The position numbers and the translations under genes are program-made. Positions 11,876 through 22,604 of a DNA stretch of 64,000 bases are shown in pieces (positions within the stretch are counted from its first letter, which is position 1; each line of letters begins with the position of its first letter). The stretch is from Chaetomium olivaceum (Eukaryota > Ascomycota > Sordariomycetes > Sordariales > Chaetomiaceae): the NCBI GenBank assembly GCA_039881045.1, contig JAYWVB010000004.1, positions 1,116,001 through 1,180,000 on the forward strand, in the 5' to 3' direction. The notes beneath the pieces were generated by a model. That model saw only the letters and a program-made list of their open reading frames with translations. It ran no database searches and was not told where the DNA came from.

Positions 11876-13855
11876 ATGGCCCCACGCCGCCATCACCGTT
11901 TCCCGCGCGGCGAAACCTGTTCTGAATGTCCCGCTAGGCGATGGTATCTTGAGAATGGACGGCGGTACTGCGAAAATGGCCATCAAGTCGAGGTTAGTTA
12001 GGTAACCATATCTGTATTCCCTTAGAACTTCCGTTTCTCGCTCAACCCCCCCACCCAACCCAAAACACCCAACCCAAAACAAAGGAAAAACGCCCAACTA
12101 ACCGCACGCGCACACACCACCAGGGCTATGTGCAATTCGACATTGACGAGGACGACAACTTCGGAAAATCGGGCCGCGTCGTGCGCAAGAAGAAGGAGTC
12201 CCGCCGCGCCGACCGCAAGCACCTCACGGGCAACGCTGCCCGCGAGCTGTTCCTCGAGTGCCTGCAGCTACTGCTGCGCAAGCAGGTTCTCTGGCTTGTC
12301 CGCCGTAAAGGGTTTCACCCGGACCTCGAGGCTGTTGTGCGCGATCTGTGGAGGCTGAGGGTGAGGGCCTTTCCGGGGATTCAGAGGGATCGGGATGCTA
12401 GAAAGGGCGGTGGGGATGAGGTTGGGAAGGAGGAGGGTTGGCGCGGTGAGTCGGGGCTGGAGATGTTCAGCTCGCAGGATGGGGCGCAGAAAGGGGACGG
12501 TGGACCGGGGGAGGGGGAGGGGGGTGATGGGGTTGGGTGGTCGAGGAAGAGGAAGAGCTGGGCGGGCGAGGTTTGGGCGCTCCCCGGGGCGATAGATACG
12601 CTCGCGTTGGTGTACCTGGGGTGTGTGTTGCGACAGGAGCCGGTGAGGATCGGGGATGTGTTTCGGTGGGCGAGGAACGGGCAGATACCGTTTCTAAGTG
12701 CGGTATGTATCCGGTGTGGCGGCTGGGTTGTTGCTGGGTTGTTGCTGACTTTGATGGTAGGTCGACTACGTGCCGAAGGAGTGGCGGGACCGGCTGCCGG
12801 GCTGGGCCCATCACTCGCTTCTGACGAGATATGCCAAGTTCCATGGCGGCGAGTTGCACCAGGCCATCATGGACTTGATGCTGGGATACAAGGAAAACCA
12901 CGGGTTAGAGTTTCCCGCCGTACCGGCGCCACCTTTGCTATTTCTCTATATCAGAGACTTGGCCCTCCCTCGTACGTTGTTTGTCCGTCTCCAGATATTA
13001 AACGGCAAAATGCTGACCCATGAGCACAGCTGAGGTGCATCCTTTTGCCCAAAAGACCTACCGTCTTCTGAACATGAGCCTCGCCTTTCCAACGAGACGA
13101 CCGACGCCCAAACGATACCGGCTGCTCGACCTCCCAGAGGTTTTATTAGTGGCGTCTCTCATCGTGGCAACGAAACACCAGTACCCCCTCGACGGGATCG
13201 AGCGGATTCCTCGCGAGTCCAGTGACCCACTCTGCCTTCAAATGGACTGGACTGTCTGGGAGTCAGAGTTCGCGAAGAAGCCGGAAAAGAAGCCTGGGAT
13301 ATTGCAGTATGAGCATATGGACCCGCAAGAGATTTGGTCAATGGACAAAGACGATATGGATGAGCTGCTGAACTGGTTTCAAGAGACCCAGATAATTGAA
13401 AAGCCCCCGGCCGGTGAGTTTGGCCAATACCATTCCCTTTCGAAAGCCATGGCTAACCGTTCGCAGACGAAACGGAAGTCGACCGTCTCTTCCCGCTCCA
13501 GGATATTCCGCCGCTGCCAGTCGTTCCCGAGTTGCCCCAAGAGGAAATTGAGGAGCGAGTCAAGAGAGTACTTGGCTCCATGAAGAGCGTCAGCCCGCAG
13601 TCGGATCCCCAGGGGATGGAGTCGGGCACCAAACGAGTAGGCTCCGATTACCAGTGCTACAAGGACGTCGACGAGCTCAAGGGGGTAACTAAACGGCTCT
13701 ATGAGGTGGCGGCTGAAGTTGCTGGGTTATCACTCCGTGATCTCCTTCGGGCAGTTTACAGTCTTGAGCAGATGCTCTTATCCTGGCAGAAGGAGGAGAA
13801 GCGTCGACTTAGACGGGAGAGAAGGTTGAGGACGGAGAATGATGAAAGATGGTAG
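11876..13855 (+). CDS. rrn7: RNA polymerase I initiation factor RRN7 (TAF1B/TFIIB-like)
   Basis: Five exons; introns 11993-12123, 12703-12760, 12972-13029 and 13414-13466. The N-terminal zinc ribbon is visible as CSEC...YCENGH within the first 40 residues, followed by a basic linker (GRVVRKKKESRRADRK) and helical cyclin-fold-like segments (ARELFLECLQLLLRKQVLWLV; DLPEVLLVASLIVATKHQYPL). RRN7 is the TFIIB-like member of core factor, which recruits Pol I to the rDNA promoter. An acidic/Gly-rich insert follows LWRLRVRAFPGIQ. ATG 11876 (MAPRRHHRFPRGETC) places the zinc ribbon at the usual distance; an in-frame ATG at 11819 would add 19 residues. No frame break. It ends in an Arg/Glu-rich helix. 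Confidence 0.85.
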
Positions 13856-14209
13856 GAGTTGGGCGTGATGCGATTGTACCCCATGCCATCTAAGATCGCA
13901 TGTTTAGAAACGAGATACCTAATGAATAATCACGACTTTTAAAGGCAACCAATTACTTATAGTGCAGAGAATCTCGTCGTCTTGGACGGTGTGAGCGACC
14001 ATTGATGGGTTGTTCTCAGGGTTCGGGTTGCTCGGTAACCCCACAGTGTGGGACAAGACAAAACACACACTGCCCAATTCCTGCCTTGAAATTCCGGCCA
14101 CAAACCCTAGTCACCCCAGTCGCACGTCGATTCTTACCCCCACCAAAATTTACGGCATCTTGGAACTTTCCCGTCATCCTCACCAGCAAGTCCACGGAAA
14201 TCGGTCAAG
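13856..14209. other. Intergenic region and leader upstream of ubiquitin-eL40
   Basis: 354 bases with no ORF of note. The 3' end is the untranslated first exon of the ubiquitin fusion gene, whose last base (A at 14210) supplies the first base of the start codon. Confidence 0.55.
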
Positions 14210-14907
14210 AGTAAGCCACGCCCACGCTATCGCACAGCGATGCTAACGAGATGCTGATACGTATTTCCATCAACAGTGCAGATCTTCGTGAAGACCCTCA
14301 CGGGTAAGACCATCACCCTCGAGGTCGAGTCCTCGGACACCATCGACAATGTCAAGTCGAAGATCCAGGACAAGGAGGGCATTCCCCCCGACCAGCAGCG
14401 TCTGATCTTCGCCGGCAAGCAGCTCGAGGATGGCCGCACTCTCTCTGACTACAACATCCAGAAGGTCAGTTCATACGCACTACGAAATTCGAGTTGAGAG
14501 TCGCGGGAAACGGAACGGAGTTGGGGAGAAAGCCTGTTTAAGAGGAGGGATCATCATGGTTTAGGAGGGACACGCTACCGATCCCGCGGCGCTGAACCCG
14601 AACCGATGTCGAGAAGCGGTGTTTTCACATTTGACTGAGCTGACACCCGACCGTAGGAGTCGACCCTCCACCTCGTCCTCCGCCTCCGCGGTGGTATCAT
14701 TGAGCCCTCGCTCAAGGCCCTTGCCTCCAAGTTCAACTGCGACAAGATGATCTGCCGCAAGTGCTACGTAAGGAAGCACACCTTCGTTATGGAGCGGCTC
14801 CGGTAACTAACGCGATCTAGGCCCGTCTCCCGCCTCGTGCGACCAACTGCCGCAAGCGCAAGTGCGGCCACACCAACCAGCTCCGCCCCAAGAAGAAGCT
14901 CAAATAA
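14210..14907 (+). CDS. rpl40: Ubiquitin-60S ribosomal protein eL40 fusion
   Basis: 76 residues of ubiquitin (QIFVKTLTGKTITLEVESSD to LRLRGG) fused to the 52-residue zinc-finger ribosomal protein eL40 (IIEPSLKALASKFNCDKMIC to RPKKKLK). Hydrolases cleave after the terminal Gly-Gly to release ubiquitin and eL40. The start codon is split: A at 14210, intron 14211-14276, then TG at 14277. Further introns are 14465-14656 and 14768-14820. Zinc cysteines CDKMICRKC and NCRKRKCGH are present. Ubiquitin carries Ser-Ser at residues 19-20 and Asp28-Ser, typical of fungi. The frame is intact. Confidence 0.95.
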
Positions 14908-15367
14908 ACGATTCTCTCTTCGGTCATGGTCGTCTGGCGTCTTTGGTTTTCTCGGCATTGCATGGTTCTGCAAGGGTTGGCAGGGGGTACACGGCACATT
15001 CTGGCTGTACATTCCGGATGACCATAGCTCAAGACTCCTGACCATCTAAATTCATCTGCATGACTGTTCACGAAATGCTGATCGCGAAATGAACTATTAC
15101 CGAGTGACGGCATCAGAGATGATCGCATCCCACATTCGCTGTGAAACATGATCACGTGATGGTAAGCCCTGCACGGAGGGGTGTCAATATCGCCTGCAGG
15201 ACATCCAAGTGGGTCCAACATCCATCCAGACTACGCAACAGCTGGCATAAGCTCAGCGCAGTTTCGGGGTCAAGACACCTTGAGGACCAGCTCAACGTCT
15301 CGACGCCAATTCATGTCGCCTTGACCCGCATCCAACTCCTCCGCTGTATTTGAATAACGATCACAAG
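14908..15367. other. Intergenic region between rpl40 and the Yip1-family gene
   Basis: 460 bases: rpl40 3' end and promoter of the next gene. Contains CACGTG (about 15153), a possible bHLH-type site. No gene recognised. Confidence 0.45.
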
Positions 15368-16415
15368 ATGTCAAGATCAGGCTACGACGCCGTCGTCGAC
15401 GTCGACGATGAAGTCAGCTCCCCTTCCCTTTCTCTACCCCCCCGGCGCGCCCCTCCATCACCACCCCCCAAACACCCCAACTAACCCCACCAACAACCAA
15501 CAGGGCGACTTAGGCCACACCGACCTCCAAGAAGACCTCGAATTCCACAACTCCAACTTCTCCGAAAACAGCCCGGCGCTCGGCACGGGCTCAGCCCGCG
15601 GCGCCGCGGGCCACAAGTCGCCCTCTCCTCCCTCTCCCGCGACAGCCAACACGTCGTCGTCCTCCTCCCAGCCCGGCGGCAAGCGCATGCTCTGGACCAT
15701 GTCCTTCTACGCGCAGTTCTTCGACGTCGACACCTCGTCCGTGCTGCACCGCTGCTGGGCGGCGCTGTACCCGCGCGCTAATTTCCTGGACGTGCTGGAC
15801 GGGAACCCGGATCTGTACGGGCCGTTTTGGATCGCGACCACGGTGGTGTTGATTTTGTTCTTGGGGGGGACGATCAGTGATTACTCGGCGCGGGAGGGCA
15901 GGGGCGAGTTTGCGTATGACTTTGGGTTGTTGAGTGGTGAGTTATAGGCCCCGATCCTTTTATTGTTGGGATGGGATGGGGGCTAATGATTGTGGTGTTT
16001 AGGCGCCGCTGGGTTGATATACGGCTACACGTTCGTCATCCCCGTCGTGCTGTACCTCGCGCTGCGGTACTTTGGGTCCGAGAGCGCCAACCTGCTTGAG
16101 TGCTGGGCGCTGTACGGGTACGGGAACCTCACCTGGATTCCCGTGGCGCTGATCAGCTGGTCGCCGATTGCCATTCTGAACTGGGTGTTTGTTGGCGTCG
16201 GGTTCGGCGTGTCGGTCGCGTTCTTGCTCCGGAACCTGTACCCCGTGCTGAGCGCGACCGACCGCCAGACCAGCAAGGTGCTGCTAATTCTGGTGGTGGC
16301 GCTGCACTTTGGGCTGGCAATTGCTATCAAGGTGCTCTTCTTTGCGCACGGTAGCCCGGCGCTAAAGGATGGCGGCGAGAAGGCGGATCCTGCGCCGGAG
16401 AGGATGATGTTCTAG
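15368..16415 (+). CDS. Yip1-domain Golgi membrane protein (YIPF1/2 type)
   Basis: Three exons; introns 15413-15503 and 15937-16002. The cytoplasmic N-terminus (MSRSGYDAVVDVDDE, then acidic and Ser-rich) leads to the conserved RMLWTMSFYAQFFDVDTSSV and GNPDLYGPFWI blocks of Yip1-family proteins, and then to about five hydrophobic segments (TTVVLILFLGGTI; GAAGLIYGYTFVIPVVLYLA; LTWIPVALISW; ILNWVFVGVGFGVSVAFLL; LLILVVALHFGLAIAIKVLFF). Yip1-family proteins bind prenylated Rab GTPases and act in ER-Golgi vesicle formation. The order of segments fits YIPF1/YIPF2 better than YIPF5; the exact orthologue is inference. Ends with a short charged tail (PAPERMMF). Confidence 0.85.
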
Positions 16416-16670
16416 GCTAGGACGGGTAGGGAGAGCAAGAGGATATGGGCTATGTACGAAGTACGTTTATTTGGTGTGGTAGCATGCGATTGCCTTTAGC
16501 AGGCATCAGGCGTTTAGCGGCAGGCATTCTTCAATGCAATGTACAAATCAACCGTCGCAACGTATCCTACAGCACATCACAACCCCCTTATTTACGGTAC
16601 GGCACCGCTCTCCCCTCCCATCCACAGCCCATCACCACCACCACCACCACCAACTATCACATCCAACCCT

Positions 16671-17442
16671 CTACCTCTCAACCTTCCCCCCCTTCCCCGC
16701 CCAATCCAACCAACTCCCGGGGTACTCCCCAACTTTTTCCCAACCCGCATCGCGCGCCAGGCCCGCCGCAGCCCGGCTGCGCACGCCGGCGCGGCAGTAA
16801 AAAACAACCTCGGCGTCGCGCGCGGGCCGCGGGTGCCCGAACCGGTCCTCAAACTCCTCCTCCGAGATGTGGAAGCTGTCGGCCGCGGTGGACACGGGGA
16901 TGTTGATGGCGCCGGGGATGCGCCCGGATTCGACGAGTTCGTGGGGTTCGCGAACGTCTGGTTCTTGGAGGTTAGTGAACAGGGGGGAGGTGGGGCAGGT
17001 CGGAGGGGGAGGGGGGAGGGCGGTACCGATTATGGTGATGGAGGGGTGCGGGGCGGTGGTGAGTTTCTGGAGCTGTGTTGTTGGGGAGGTTGAGTTAGCT
17101 GGCTGTCTGGCTAGGTACATGTAGTTGCCTGCTTGGTCTCTGGATAAAGGTGAGGGGCGTTGATGGATAGGCAGGTGGACATACAGCCTCAAAGTCCCAG
17201 ATCTTGGATGGCGGAGCGCCGGAGTCGGTGGAATAGGGCCTTGCGATCGCTAACCTGCCGCTGGATTTGTTGCGCAGTGTCGGCGGCGATGGTCGTGCCA
17301 CGGAAAGTTGCTGGCGCGGGGTGTAGCTGTGATACTGCCTAGATGCAAGGTGCGCCGGAGCTCGGAGGTGCGCTGGCGTCGCTGTCCTTGTTGAAGGGGC
17401 GGAAGCCCTCGCGAGGCTTACAATTGTGCGTCTGGATGCCAT
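16671..17442 (-). CDS. Mitochondrial rhodanese-like sulfurtransferase
   Basis: Three exons: 17185-17442, 17027-17072 (46 nt) and 16671-16957; total 591 nt, 196 aa, exactly in frame. The first 60 or so residues are Arg/Ser/Ala-rich without acids (MASRRTIVSLARASAPSTRT...), a clear mitochondrial presequence. The single rhodanese domain shows DVREPHEL, GRIPGAINIPVS and the active-site loop FYCRAGVRSR with the persulfide cysteine, then the GWEKVGEYPGSWLDW C-terminal motif. It is related to yeast RDL1/RDL2-like thiosulfate sulfurtransferases. The physiological substrate cannot be read from sequence. Confidence 0.88.
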
Positions 17443-18059
17443 GTTCGACTTCTACCGGACCGGTATTTGCGTGGGCCGACATTAACGGAGAAAATGGAAA
17501 ACAGATAGAGGCTCACGAAGCTCGGCTAAGTTGCCCGAGAACCGAGCAAGCTGCAATCGACGGAGCCGGGAGTCGGAGGTCGCCCCACAGAAATGTCCCG
17601 TCGTGGCCCTCCACGAACCCGGCATATCAGTGAGCGCCATCTTCCACAGCTGTATGCCAGTAAAACGCGTGTGCAGGAGTAGCAGGTCAGATGAATGCTC
17701 ACGGCCCAACAAACTAACGATCCTTCTCATCTCATCTACCGCAATCTGTCCTTTGCTTTCATCGCAACTAGCTTTCTCATCATGGTTTCATTACGGACCA
17801 TACGGGCCTAGGTATGTACAGACTAAAGATTACAATGGTAATAGGTCGTTGGCCGACCGTGGCCATTCCCAACCGCCCCTCCCCTAGCCGGTGGACCATA
17901 ACACATCCAAACCAGCCATGTATCATTACCCTTCATCGACGCAGTGGCAAACTGCCGGGGCTTCTTGTGGCCCCATCAATGACTCCATCCCAATTAATTA
18001 ACCTCTATAACGCAACGCGAGCGCATGCTTTTCTAAACCATCCCGTCCCGTCCTAGCGA
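17443..18059. other. Intergenic region between rhodanese gene and erg5
   Basis: 617 bases; promoter of the rhodanese gene on one side and the 3' end of erg5 on the other. A short minus-strand ORF (82 aa, ending 17482) shows no domain-like sequence and is not annotated. Confidence 0.5.
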
Positions 18060-19901
18060 TTACCACTTCCTGTCCTTGAACGTCAAGGGGCAGTCATCCT
18101 ACTTCAGTCAGCAACCCGACATCACTCGAGATAATTCTTCTGGGGTACTCACCATAGGGAAGATAGTGGCGAACACCTTGATCTCCTCCGACTTGGGGGT
18201 CGCGTGGTGCTTCCAGTCGAGCAGGAGCGACGCCTTTCCGACCATGAGGACAAGGTTGAGCTGGGCGTACTGCTGCCCGAGGCAGTAGTGGGGCCCGGTG
18301 CCGAAGACGAGGTAGTTCTTCATGCCCTTGACCTCGGCGTCGCCGGTGTAGTACCGCTCCGGGTCGAACTCGTCGGGCCTGTCGTAGATCTCGGGGTCGC
18401 GCAGGGCCATGTACGTGGTGGGGATAACCATGGAGCCTAAACGTCATGTCAGCATCGGTGCCTTTTTTGCCTTTTTTTGCAATCAAGATGAGTTTTCGCT
18501 TACCCTTGGGAGCGGTATACGTCTCGGTGATGGGGAATGGCTTCTTGACGACGTAGGGAACCATGAGAACGGGCGGGCGGTAGCGCAGCAGCTCACGAAC
18601 GACAGCGCGAGTGTATGTCATGCTCTCGAGCTGGTCCATGTCGACAGCCGCGTTGATGTCGCCGTTACGAGCCTTCAAGTTCTCCTCCCGAACGCGATCG
18701 AGCACATCCGGGCGCTGAGCCATGATCTGGAAAAGCCAAGTCGCAGCGCTGCTAGTAGCATCCTGCGAGGCAAAGAGGAAGGTGAAGACGGTCTGGGAGA
18801 TCTCATAGTCGGTGAAGTCGCGCAGGATGTGCGTCGGCTTCTCGACGCCCTCGGTGTCACCCTTGGCCTGCGCGTCACGCCACCTCTGAGACTGGATCAT
18901 CTGGATAATCCAGGCGTCCATGATGCAGTTGGGCTCACCGCCAGCAGCCATACGGGCCTTGCTCTTCGCAGCGCACTTGGCGAACTCGGCCAGCACCATG
19001 TCGGCCGCCTTCTTTCCGTACCAAGTCTTGGTGTAGGGAAGGATGATGGGGAAGTTGTACGAGCTCGAGGGCGGCCGTGATGAGGTAGTAGTCGTCGGCA
19101 ATCTTCTTGACGGCCTCGTCCGTAATGTAGTGGCCGACGAAGGTGCGGCAGGAGACGGCCGTGATGACCTCGCGGAAGTGGGTCATGAAGGGGACGGGCT
19201 CACCGCCGGCCTGCTTGGTGGTCGCGACGAACTCCTTGAAGTACCGGTTGTACACCTCCTCCTGGCCGGGCAGGTAGATCTCGAGGGCGCGGCGCGTGAA
19301 GAGGCCGTTGAGGCCCTTGCGGAACTCAACGTGCGCCTTGCCGTCGAGGAACACCCAGTTGTCGGCGCCGAGCAGCTTGTGGGCGACGTCGACGACGCAG
19401 GGCTTGACGAAGGCGGGCGAGTTGAAGACTTTGCGAGCCATATCACGGGTGGAGGCGATAACGACGAACCTAGCCGGGTGCGTTAGGATCAGTGGTTCCA
19501 GTGTTTGATCTCGGATAGGTTGGCCTACTTGTGGAAGACGGAGACGCAGCTGAGGGGACCGCTCAACCACTTTGCGTAGTACTCCTCGAACTTGGGGTTC
19601 ATGGACTGGAGGAAGGGCCCAATGAAGGGCATCTTCCACGCCGGGCCCGCGATCGATCCTTTGTTCAAGATGTAGCGAACTAGGAAAGCAGGGTGTTAGC
19701 TGAGGCTGTCGAATCTAGGCGAGTTAGGCCAGGCGCAAACATACACTGGTCGTAGACGACGAGGGTCGCGAGGATTGTCGCGAGAATGCTCAACGTGCTG
19801 GCGTTGGAGACATAGTCGATGACATATTCGAGCTGGGGTGCCACGCTGGCGGCGCCATACTTGATGGTCGCCAAGGGCGAGGTTGTCGCGTTGGCAGCCA
19901 T
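18060..19901 (-). CDS. erg5: Sterol C-22 desaturase, cytochrome P450 CYP61 (ERG5), with one apparent frameshift
   Basis: Five exons: 19745-19901, 19529-19679, 18504-19469, 18153-18436 and 18060-18098. The protein starts MAANATTSPLATIKYG with an N-terminal hydrophobic anchor (LSILATILATLVVYD). P450 landmarks: I-helix FLFASQDATSSAATW, K-helix ExxR in VRELLRYRPP, PERF-like DEFDPERYY, and the heme loop FGTGPHYCLGQQ with the proximal cysteine. CYP61 introduces the C22 double bond late in ergosterol synthesis at the ER. Exon 3 is one base too long: an extra T at about 19058 (A on the coding strand) turns ALELVNFPIILPYTK into ALELVQLPHH, while both sides are otherwise perfect CYP61. The last exon encodes only DDCPLTFKDRKW. 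Confidence 0.92.
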
Positions 19902-20979
19902 TGCGCGTGCCGTCGCCGTCGCTGTCACTATCGCTATGTGTGAAGCGTGCCGGTTACCAAAGCTTCAGAAACGAGTGCAGTTGAGGGAAAGTGAAGCTGA
20001 GGTGTTGGAGTGCGCAGACGGCAACCGGTGGGGAGAAAGAAAAGAAAAAGGGCGGGCTGCAGAGTTGACCCGGGGACCCGCGAGGGAAAAGTGAAGATGT
20101 CGACCGCGGGAGAGGACCATACTCGGTAGGGATTGGAGAGATTTGAAGGTCCGACCCCTGTTCAGGTACTGCAGCATGTGGGGCCCCAAATCTTCCTTTG
20201 CAGAAATTCGATGAGATGGTATGTTTTCGCGCGTATAGAATACACTTGTGGCCTTAACTAATAACCAGCTCCCTTCCATCCCAAAATTCGCAGCCACAAG
20301 AGCCGAGAAACAAAGCCTCTAAGCTTACACCAAATACGACAATTACATACTACTCGTGGCAACAGTTTTACTAATCCTGGCGTGGAATATCGCCGAGGCA
20401 GTTCAAAACCTCACTTGTCTGGTAAGGTTCTCAGTACCGTCGTGAAAGCCATTCGCCAGTCAGAATCGAGGTGGAGGGATCCGAAGCAGCAGGGCGGGGC
20501 CTTCATTAATTGACCACTCACACGCAGCACAGTCCGAAAACGACTCCCAAGCTCCGATATCCGGGTATTCAAGCAGAACCAGCAGAGTACCTAGGTATTC
20601 GTAACGCGGTTCATCCCCTCTTTCTGTAACCTGTGCACTAACTTAAGACGATTACGAAGTTCTAGAAATACATAATTATCACATTACGTTGCCTGTGCCG
20701 GTTGCCTTCTCCTTCTCCTTTCCCACAGCCGACATCCGAACAGCGGAAGTACGATCTGGAAAATGGTTCGTCCCGCACTTTGATCATCGCTAGCGCCAAC
20801 TTGGCAGGGTATCTCAGGGGCTGGAATGTCTTCCGCCTACCCGACTGGGTAAAGCCAAATGTTTGATTCTGCCAGCGCTGCTAGGATTCGAAAGTTTTGG
20901 GGACGGCGAGTGGCTACGGACAATGCGCTCTGGCGGCTTGAGCGGGCAATTTCGTTTGTTGGACGTCGTTGTCTGCCAG
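19902..20979. other. Intergenic region upstream of erg5
   Basis: About 1.1 kb with the erg5 promoter and leader. Short ORFs only. It marks the edge of a gene-poor accessory stretch reaching to about 25.5 kb. Confidence 0.5.
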
Positions 20980-21667
20980 TCAAACAACAATGGATCTCCG
21001 TTCTTTCGATACGGTCATTCCTGTGTAATTGCCTTTAGTCCCAAGAGACATTTGCTCCAGGATGTAGTCTCGCCGTCCCTCGGGACGTTCAGTGGAATCC
21101 ACGACAACAATGTTCGCCCTCTCGTCTTCTTCTGGCCGGCATGGATTGTCGATGAACCTCCGAAACAATGCGCGGGGGTCTTCTTCACCTTCGACTGGAG
21201 AAGAAGCATCCACTGGTGGGCGGTCCACACCTGTCCGCTGGCTTCTCAATGGCGTCCTCTTGCGCAACCTCTCGTCTAGCAGGTCCATATCACCGACCCG
21301 GCACTCGATGTACCAATATTCGAACCCATAAAGCTCGGCCAATTTGAGTCCCTGGGTCAGCGTCTCTTCGTAATTGCAGACGCTATCCATGACAACACTG
21401 AGTTCTTGCTTCATCATGGACCCGGCAAGCGCCCAGCCCAGGTTGTAAGCCAGTTTCGCAGCCTGGTTGAACGAAACGTCATGGTCGACAAGAAGCGTTG
21501 ATTTGACGATGTCGTGATCGATTACTACCGCCCCGAGAGGGTGTCGCAGCAGGTTCGCCAAGGTGCTTTTCCCAGGTTTTCCCAGAGCCTGGCGCGCCGG
21601 ACATCTGGATTAAGAACTTCCTACGGTCTTGATGTGGAGTTTTCTGTAGATTGCCATGTTTGTCCAT
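20980..21667 (-). pseudogene. P-loop (AAA/zeta-like) kinase-fold protein, Walker A disrupted by a 10-bp duplication
   Basis: The frame starting at 21667 (MDKHGNLQKTPHQDRRKFLI) reads into a Walker A motif MSGAPGSGK, then goes out of phase. The downstream frame continues the domain: LANLLRHPLGAVVIDHD, STLLVDHDVSFNQAAKLAYN, SVVMDSVCNYEETLTQG, YWYIECRVGDMDLLDERLRKR, ending ERRSIVV. Together this is a complete small P-loop kinase of a type common as accessory genes in filamentous fungi: Walker A, a VIDHD strand, a VVMDSVCNY strand and an Arg-rich lid. The break is an imperfect tandem duplication of 10 bp (21566-21585) precisely between GSGK and STLANLL. Without it the motif would be GAPGSGKSTLANLL. 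Substrate unknown. It may be a decaying gene, or an assembly artefact; the reading of the fold is fairly secure. Confidence 0.62.
21566..21585. repeat. 10-bp tandem duplication in Walker A codons
   Basis: Two adjacent copies, cttttcccag and gttttcccag, differing only in the first base. They add 10 bases (frame +1) inside the nucleotide-binding loop of the kinase-like gene. Confidence 0.85.
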
Positions 21668-22604
21668 AGTTGGTCACCTCGTCACATTTCAAATTGGACT
21701 GTATGAATTTGACAGTGGATGAGTTGATGAGAAAGCAAGCAGCGATCTCGACCCGCTGCAAACAAGGAGCTCAGATCCTGGCGTCTGCGGAGACTAGGCA
21801 GAATACGGACTAGCGCATTTTGGGAAACCCACGCAGCATCGCCTGATTGTCTGATCGAAGACGCAAAGGAAACAAGTGACGGCAAGTCAAGTGAAGTCGG
21901 GGCACCTTCAATCGTTTCTCCCATTCGTTGGAACTTTCGGTGAGAACCGACCGTATGGCGTGCGTCCTCCTGGCGGTAGCCCGGCATGTGCTAGCTTAAA
22001 GAGGAACGACTTGAAGAGCAGGTGGGGTCCCGAGGTGCTGGATCGAATGGCTTTACAGCAAATCGAGCAGTCACAGACAGGAAGTGCGAGTGCTACTGGT
22101 AATATTGCGGCGACGAACGTGGTTAATATTGTGCTCTCTAGGGCGTCGAGAAGGGTAGAGATTTAGTTGCCTACGAAAAAGCATCCATCTACTGACAGCT
22201 GGTGCGGGGTGGGTGGATGACTGGCAAGTACCACCAGCAGCCGAGGGTTCATGTGTTGTACTTTGAAGAGAAATAAAAGAGAAGGATTAAGACCATATAG
22301 AAAACTCAGAAATAGCCGGCTCGGTTTTGGGTCCAGTATTCCGTAGCAAGGATAGCAAACAGTTGCCGGCAGGAGTTCAACACCGGGGAGAGCCAAGCCA
22401 CTGAAAAAGCTGTTAGTGCCAGCGCCTGAGATAGGGCACCTGGATGGCGTCATGATACGATCGATGTCTTGACATTTGCACTTCTCTTTGGACGCAACTT
22501 AGAAGGACGTTGGAGTGGGGTCAATTTATTGTTTTGTTACAAGAATACCTGTTGACAGCAGAAAACGTCATCTCCGGCTTCAGAGGGATACTGCTGTACA
22601 AGCT
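21668..22604. other. Intergenic region within the accessory island
   Basis: About 0.9 kb between two disrupted minus-strand genes. No convincing ORF; it should hold the kinase promoter and the 3' end of the coiled-coil gene. Confidence 0.45.
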
